Source: Candidatus Altimarinota bacterium (lineage in GTDB: Bacteria > Patescibacteriota > Gracilibacteria > UBA4473). From it: a stretch of 8,148 nucleotides of DNA. The position numbers and the translations under genes are program-made. The notes beneath the pieces were generated by a model. That model saw nothing but the letters and a program-made list of their open reading frames with translations. It did no database searches and had not been told where the DNA came from. Shown piece by piece: positions 1 to 6,900 of the stretch. How positions within the stretch are numbered: the first letter of the stretch is position 1; each line of letters begins with the position of its first letter. The DNA is taken from positions 1 to 8,148 of the forward strand of contig JAGYLK010000073.1 in NCBI GenBank assembly GCA_018401175.1, given 5' to 3'.

Positions 1-974
1 TGAAAGTTGAGCCAAATAAATGGGTGGTTTTCAATGACCTCATTCGAAAAAAAGTGAGTGTCAACACTGATACGCTCGGAGATTTTGCTATTGCTAGATC
101 AAATGGGAACGTCCTCTACTACTTGGCGAATGTTCTCGACGACTGGTTGCAAGGCGTGACGCACGTCATTCGCGGAGAAGATCACGTTTCAAACACCCCG
201 AAACAGATTTTGATTTACGAAGCGCTTGGCGCTCCTTTGCCAACATTCGGACACATCCCACTCGTGCTTGATTCAAGTAAAAAGAAACTCTCCAAACGAA
301 ACGTTTTACCCGGCGTTTGTGTTCTCATTTCTGATTTCCAAGAAGCGGGATTTATTCCGGAGGGAGTGGTCAATGGGCTCGTCTTTCTGGGATGGAATCC
401 AAAGACAACCGAAGAGATTTTTTCGCTTCAAGATCTCGAAGAGCGATTTGATATAACCCAGGTAAACGGAGCCGCCGCGCAATATGATTTCAAAAAAATG
501 ATCTGGTTCAATGCCCAGTGGATACGAAAAATTGAACTTGAAAAATTGCAGAACTATTACGCTGATTTTTCTGGAGAAACCGTCGAGTTATCAATGCTTG
601 CTGTGGCACGAGAAAAAGCACAAACCCTTGTTGAACTCAAAGATGAGCTGAGCTATCTCGTTTCTGATCCGGGGATAGAAAAGGAAATTATTGGAAATGA
701 AAAGTGGGGACTGACTGTCGATGCGGCACGAAAAACGCTTGAGAAAATTTCAGAGATGCTCGAGGGAATTGAAAAAGAAGAATGGACTCGGGATAAAATT
801 GAAGCCGTTTCTGTAAAAAAAATTGCAGACCTCGGAATGAAAAACGGAGAATTTATGTGGCCATTCCGAACGGCTCTCTCAAATAGAAAAGGATCTGCCG
901 GGCCATTTGATATTGCTGCTGTGCTTGGCAAAGAGGAATCTCTCAAGCGGCTAAAGCGGGCATCACAAATCTAA
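1..974 (+). CDS. gltX: Glutamyl-tRNA synthetase, C-terminal part (5' end outside window)
   Basis: This class I aminoacyl-tRNA synthetase would charge tRNA-Glu with glutamate in the cytoplasm. The frame is open to the left edge (first full codon at 3), giving 323 residues; the N-terminal HIGH-motif region, roughly 150 residues, lies outside. The GTG at 24 is an internal valine, because the residues before it (KVEPNKWVVFNDL) already match the family. Visible hallmarks are THVIRGEDHVSNTPKQ at about residues 53-68, the KMSKS-loop signature as KLSKR at 95-99 (bases 285-299), FLGWNP at about 128-133, and the helical anticodon-binding region ending in GPFDIAAVLGKEESLKRL near 300-317. The KMSKS loop is unusual: N replaces the common H after KLSKR, and the segment up to the EAGFIPE region seems a few residues longer than in E. 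coli GluRS. The stop is TAA at 972-974, overlapping the convergent large gene by 12 bp. Whether it is discriminating or also charges tRNA-Gln cannot be read here. Confidence 0.94.
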   Translation, partial: KVEPNKWVVFNDLIRKKVSVNTDTLGDFAIARSNGNVLYYLANVLDDWLQGVTHVIRGEDHVSNTPKQILIYEALGAPLPTFGHIPLVLDSSKKKLSKRNVLPGVCVLISDFQEAGFIPEGVVNGLVFLGWNPKTTEEIFSLQDLEERFDITQVNGAAAQYDFKKMIWFNAQWIRKIELEKLQNYYADFSGETVELSMLAVAREKAQTLVELKDELSYLVSDPGIEKEIIGNEKWGLTVDAARKTLEKISEMLEGIEKEEWTRDKIEAVSVKKIADLGMKNGEFMWPFRTALSNRKGSAGPFDIAAVLGKEESLKRLKRASQI

Positions 975-980
975 TTGTGA
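963..980. terminator. Short inverted repeat over both convergent stop codons (possible weak bidirectional terminator)
   Basis: The sequence tcacaaatctaattgtga has perfect 6-bp arms (963-968 and 975-980) around a 6-base loop. It covers the TGA of the large gene and the TAA of gltX. On the + strand a run of five T follows at 989-993, nine bases after the stem; on the - strand no T-run follows. The stem has only two G-C pairs, so an intrinsic terminator is doubtful, though the position is where one would be expected. Confidence 0.25.
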
Positions 981-3900
981 ACGACGTGTTTTTACCTTCG
1001 CCGTTTGCTCATCTTTTTCGAGCTCCGGTTCTACTCGCCGCAGTGCTACATCCATTTTTGATCGTGTTAATGTAGGCGTATCTTTTGTTGGGGAAGGAGT
1101 CGTAACCGTTACTTCAACCGGCTCAATCGTTTCCTGAATTCCCGGGCGTTTTTTGAAAGAATCAAACATGTTTTTGTACGCAGATTCTTTTTCTGTATCA
1201 CGAATATCTCCACATCGTTCCGCAAATGCCTCTGATGTCTCCCACGCCATTTTGATATTACACATTCGATCCGTATCAATATCGATTTTCAATTTTCCCA
1301 AATTTTGTGTTGGGAGCGTTGGTCCAGCAACTTTTGGCGCCGACGCCTTCATCGTGGTGTCTTCTGTTTCAAGTGCCATTTTCTTTGTCGCCAGTTCTTG
1401 TTTGGCAATATCAAGTCTTTGCAAAAATTCTTCACGCGTTTCGTCTTGACGACGCACAAATCCACTCGTGTCTGAAATCTGAATTTTTGATTCCACTTCT
1501 TTTTCCACAATTCCACGAGCCTCCAACGATTTTTCCCGAAGCGCGGCATAATCCAGCATTTGTTCAGCTGGATCAATCCCCGCCAGTTCTTTCGCCTCCT
1601 CCAGCCGTTTCAAAAATGTCTCTCGATCTTCTCCTTTTCGACGCACAAATCCCGATTTCCCTTCAATATCCAAATCATCAGTGACCGGAACTATCTCGGA
1701 AATACGCACCCTTCGTTCTTCTGCAACATCTTTTTGCAAAAGGGAGATTCGAACTTGTTCATCCGCTGTCACCTCTCGTCCCGTCGCCACCTTATGATCA
1801 TCGAATTGATCTGTTTGCTCACTTCGATCGATTCGATCCTCTTGCTCTGCTTCAAAGAAGGAGACAAACCATTGCGCCGCCTCCGATCGAGGGATTAGAG
1901 AATCTGGGCGAAAATTTGCTGAAGACGGAATGAGATCTGCCCTTCGTGCGGCAACAAGAACTGAGGCGAGGGTATCCGTTTTAGAAATGTCCTTAAATGA
2001 TGTTTGTGTCGCTTCCGTATCAACAGAAACCTCAAACACGTTCATCCACAACTGGAGCAATTGTCCACGCGTTGGAGATTTCGTGAGATCAGCTTCATAC
2101 GACACCCATCCCATGTCAAGCGCCGTATATGCACGACGAACTGCTAACGTGTTTTGAAGGGGAAGCGTTTCCCATTGATTTTGCTTGAATGATTGCAACA
2201 ATTCAAATGTATCGGGTTCTGCACAACGAACTGCAAACGCCATTTCTAGAGCCGTTTCCCAGCTCATCATCTCCGTTGGACGGAATTTGAATTCTGCATC
2301 AAGCGGCATCTGACCAAGGCTGTAAATTTTTGCCACTGACGGATACCAACGACTTGCTGTAGAAACGTCTCGGAAATCCATTGTTGTATCTTTGAACGCC
2401 AAACAGTATCCAATTTTTGCTGATGCGTGCATTTCTTGAACACGATCACTAAAGGCGGTGATACTTAATCGCTGCGCATCATCTGCTTCTCGAAAGTTGT
2501 CTACCGCGATTCGCCCCGAAATATACCCGGCAAAAACCTCTTCTCCTTTCATTTCTTTTGTCTTAACTTGTCCCGCAATCCCGGCGTTCAAGCGCTGAAC
2601 TTGAGCCAAGGATTCTTCATATGTCATAGAGGGAATCCAATCATCTGAAATTTCATCCTCAGGATTATTGAGTTCGCGACCAGACCAACCACGAATAGCT
2701 GCTTGCCCCCCTCCACCAACTTCTGGCTCTGCCACAAGAGTAAGTGTCACATCTGGGAGCACCAATGGTTCTGTCGCTAATGAAAAGGTCTGTGTTACTG
2801 CTTCATAGCCAGCAAGAGCAAACACAACCGTGTAATCACGATCTCGTCGGAGCGCCAGCTGAAATGTTCCCTGCTCATTCGATTGTGTTTCAAAAGATTC
2901 ATTATTGTTGGATAAAAAGGAGACGGTAACTCCCAACAAAGGAGTGTTTGAGGGAGAGGCAATAATTCTCCCCGATACTTGCGCCGCAATATCTTGTTTT
3001 ACCAGTGTTATGTTGGCAACAATATCGTCTCGCAAAACCGTAAGTGATTGAACGTGCGTGTCATGATCTGCAAGGGTGAACGTCCCCGAATAAGTCGTAC
3101 TTGCTGGGACGAGAAGCGAATATGCTCCCACGTTATTTGTTGTTGTTGAAAGAATTGTTGTCCCAGAAACAAACTGTACAGAAACCCCTTCCAAGAGAAC
3201 GCCATCTGAATCAGAAACCACCCCCGAAAGAGTGACCTCTTTGTTGAGTTCCAACAGTGTCACATTTATACGCACATCATCAAATGCCATCGTCACGGAC
3301 TGCTGTTGTGGAATAAATCCTGTTGCTTCTGCTCGATATGTATACGTTTTATTGGGCTGAACAAAGACATGATACGTTCCGTTGGACGCTGATTGTACGC
3401 TTGTCATATTGTCCTGCGCGTCTGTTACTTCTATGATCGCATTTTCGAGAGGATCTCCGTTTTCAGCGTAAATGATACCCTCGATGAATAATCCTTGTTC
3501 AAAGGAAATAATTTCTGAGGTTCTCCAGGTCGAGTGATCTAGAACAAAAATTCGGCGCGCCTCAGATCGTTTTGGAAGCCAAATATCAGCTGTCCCTTCT
3601 ACCGTTGTGTCAACCGTAGCAAGAGAATAAACAACATTGTCCAAAATTTCAAAGAGCTCTGCTGTCGAGTTTTGTGTGAGATTTGAAACGAGAATTCGTG
3701 TCGTCGAGGGACTGATTTGATCATCATCTGCAATGTTCAAAATCTGCGGCTGAGTCGCAGAAACATCATTCACAATAATATTTCGTATCTCGCTTTCAAT
3801 TATTGCAAGCGGATTTTTGGGGTGCTGAAATTGCACCTTTAGTGCATGTGCTCCATTTGAAAGTGCTTCTATTTCAACAGCAAGCCGTCCCTGAGGATCG

Positions 3901-6900
3901 ACCGTCGCAATTCCCAAAAGGGAACTGGTGGTGGTGTCAAAAACTTCTGCAACTGCCCCCGGAGTAGCTGTCCCCAAAAGAGTAAAGGTTCCCAAAACCG
4001 TATCCCCTTCTGCCGGAGAAATCCAGTGGAATGCGTGATCTGTTCCGTTGAGGGGGTCTGTCCCCACCGCAGTTTCTGCTCCATCGCTCACTCCATCTGC
4101 ATCTGTGTCTGCAAGAAGAGGGTTTGTGTGCGCATTGAATTCCTGCAATGCCGTAAGTGTGTCTGTATCTTCATCTGAATCTGGAGCAATCGTCCCACCA
4201 TATAGATTTTCCCACCAATCAGGCAAGCCGTCCATATCCGTGTCAACAATATCATTGGTCGCAACATGTATTTCGCTCTCATTTCCCGCAACATCTGTTG
4301 CATAATATCGTATCGTGAAATTGCCCTCCGTTGTGTCTGTCTCTGCATCAACGAAAACTACCGTTCCTTCATGACGAACGGGAAAAAGTGATGTCTTAGG
4401 ATCTGCACCATTTTTTGTGTAATACACAGAAGAAATCCCTGACGCAACGAGCGGCATATCTACCGACTCGATTTGAACCGTAATATCTGACGAAATCGGC
4501 TGAGTAGGAGCATTGGCAAATGTCTGTGGTGCCTGACGATCTATTTTTGTGGTGAAAATATCAGAAATTTTTCTGTTTCCTGCAACGTCTGTTGCTGCCA
4601 CACGAATCTGAAAGATTCCATCTCCTGGCGCCAAAATTGTTCCTGTAGCTCCGCTCAATAGCGTCCATTCTGACCACAGAATATCTCCCTCTTCTGTACG
4701 AAAAAATCCATCTCCATTTTTGTCTAATCGAGAAGAAATCTCATACGTATCAATTCCCGAGTGTTCATCGGTTGCTGTAATTTCATAAGAAATACTGTCT
4801 GAGGAAAGAAAGCTATTTTGGGCTTCAAAAACCGAATCCGAAACAGAAGTTTGAGCAAACGAAATCGTCGGCGCGACAACATCTAGTTTTACATTCGCAA
4901 TATTAATCGAAGAGGATTGATTCCCCGATCGGTCTTGAAATCGAAACTGGAAATCATGGCTTCCTGACTCTGTTAATAATATCGGAATATTGTGCGCAAT
5001 GAAATCGCCCGTTGTTCCTTCTCGGAATGTTGTAACATCCATTCCCGAGGAAAATCCTGTTCCTGTCGATGACTGCGGATCAAAAATATTTGCCCCATCC
5101 GTTCCCCATAATTGAAAAGAAAAAAACTTATTTCTCCATGTATTTATAGCATCCGGGCCAATAATTTCATAATGATCATATCCTGGAGGGAGCGTGTCAA
5201 TCAGGACTCGTTGTGTTGGAGAAAATTCCCCCACAATATCCACCGATTCCGCATCTGGTGCGGGAGTAAAGGATCGCACCTGATACGCAAACACTTCTCC
5301 TGAGACGTGTACATCAGGGTCAGTAAATGTTGTGGTAGCCCGATCAACTGTACCCAGGAGAACTCCTTCCCGAAAAATCTGATATTGTGTGGCCTCTGAA
5401 ATGTCGGAATCAGGAGTCCACTCGAGAGAAACGGTGGTTGATGGTGAATAGGGAGAACTCAACCATTGAGGAACTCCTACATGTGCCGCATCAATAAGAA
5501 CCGATTGTACGGTTGTTTCAGTTGTTCCTCCTGCACCGTTTTTTGCCAAAACCTTGAAAGTATACGTTGTCGCATCTTGCAAAGCGGAAACACGGTAGGT
5601 TCTCGTTTCGGGAGAAAGAGAGGTAACAAATGAAAAATCTCCATCGCCAATTTTTTGCCAAATATCATAAGAAACGACCATTGATTCATTATCCAATGCC
5701 GTATTCCACTGTAAAAGAATTTCCTCCCCCGCCGTTGTTCCCACGGGGAAAAGAGAAAATTCGGTAGGAGCCGTCATGTCGACAAGGGTTCCTGAACTTT
5801 CTGCCCAATCGGACCAATTCCCGACTCCATCCATGGCACGAACGCGCGCAAAATACGTTTTCCCCTGTTCTCCGGAAAAAACAACACTCGTTGCCTCGAG
5901 CCTATCATTCGAATAAACCAATTGTGTGTCATCAAGGAATGCTGCGTCAGTGCTTATCTCCGTTTCATACCACAGAATTCCTGATCCGATTTCGGAAAAG
6001 GGATCTGTTTCCCACGAAAAAGAAATATCCGCTGCGGAAGAAACTCTTCCCGCCACATTCGACACTTGCCCGGACGTTGGAGCGGACGTGTCAACAGAAA
6101 GAGAAACGATTTCAGACCACTCCGAAACGCCCCCCGCGTTGTTTTGTGCTTTTACGCGAAAATAATATTGTTGAGCGTCGTCTAGTCCATCAAATCGTGC
6201 GGAATGACCACGAGATATTTGTTGTCGTACTCCAATCTGAAAATCTATATCCGTTGCTATTTGCGCCACAAAATAATCTTCATCCGTTTCATCTGTACTC
6301 CAGAGAAGGGTCGCAAAATCTTCAGCAATGAATTCATCCGGAAACGCTAATACAACGGGCGTCACAAGCGTCTGCTCTGCCTGTGCAAAAACCCTAAAAT
6401 TCCGCGTATCTGAAACAATAGCTGTCGGAGCTCCCTCCCAATCGGTTTGTGCGTAAACCGCATAATCACCGCTCGTATCGAAGACATGCGTACATTGCCA
6501 CGTTCCCAAATATGTTGGAGTGAGAGCAGACACATCCGTTACCCCGGCAACCAATGATGTAACTCCTCCCGAGAAGAGATTTCCATCAATTCGTGTAACA
6601 ACGCCATCGTCGGTAAGCACAAAACATTCTTTATGCGCATCATCACAAGAAACATCTACTACTGTATCTGATGTCCCGCGAAGCGTTGTTTTTGTGTTTT
6701 CTGCAAACCACCCATTGGAATATCGATACAAAAGCGCTACCTGCTCTGGAGAATAGGTCTCCGCCGAAACAAAAGGCATCGCCATATCTCCATTAAAAAA
6801 TTCTTGATCATATCCCCACCCCAATCGCAATTCTTGATCAACTGAAGCAATATCTCCTGTCAGAGAAACCGGATTTATCCCCGGCAAAAAAATGTTTTGA

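Larger units (their letters stand above)
963..1850 (-). other. Charged C-terminal tail after the SLH region, domain not recognised
   Basis: Residues about 2100-2394 are rich in E, K, R and D, with long helix-prone stretches (ADEQVRISLLQKDVAEERR; DYAALREKSLEARGIVEKE) and a low-complexity T/P/V-rich piece near 2343-2363. It contains two copies of an SGFVRR module and a Cys pair (2296 and 2312) around KMAWETSEAFAER. Nearly 300 residues beyond the SLH anchor is long for this class, where SLH repeats are usually close to a terminus. Function unknown. Confidence 0.6.

Noticed and set aside
24..26. GTG at 24 as the start of gltX
   Set aside because: The in-frame residues upstream match GluRS, and a start here would leave the enzyme without its catalytic N-terminal half.
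963..980. CRP/FNR-like operator from the TGTGA half-sites
   Set aside because: The half-sites are in inverted order (tcaca...tgtga instead of tgtga...tcaca) and the site is between two 3' ends, not in front of a gene.
1450..1652. 14-bp direct repeat cgacgcacaaatcc as an attachment or recombination site
   Set aside because: Both copies encode the conserved GFVRR part of the duplicated protein module, which explains the identity.
5891..6331. 146-codon + strand open frame
   Set aside because: Antisense to FN3-like domains 1 and 2, which are well supported; composition (many R, H, P, F) is not protein-like and no motif is seen.
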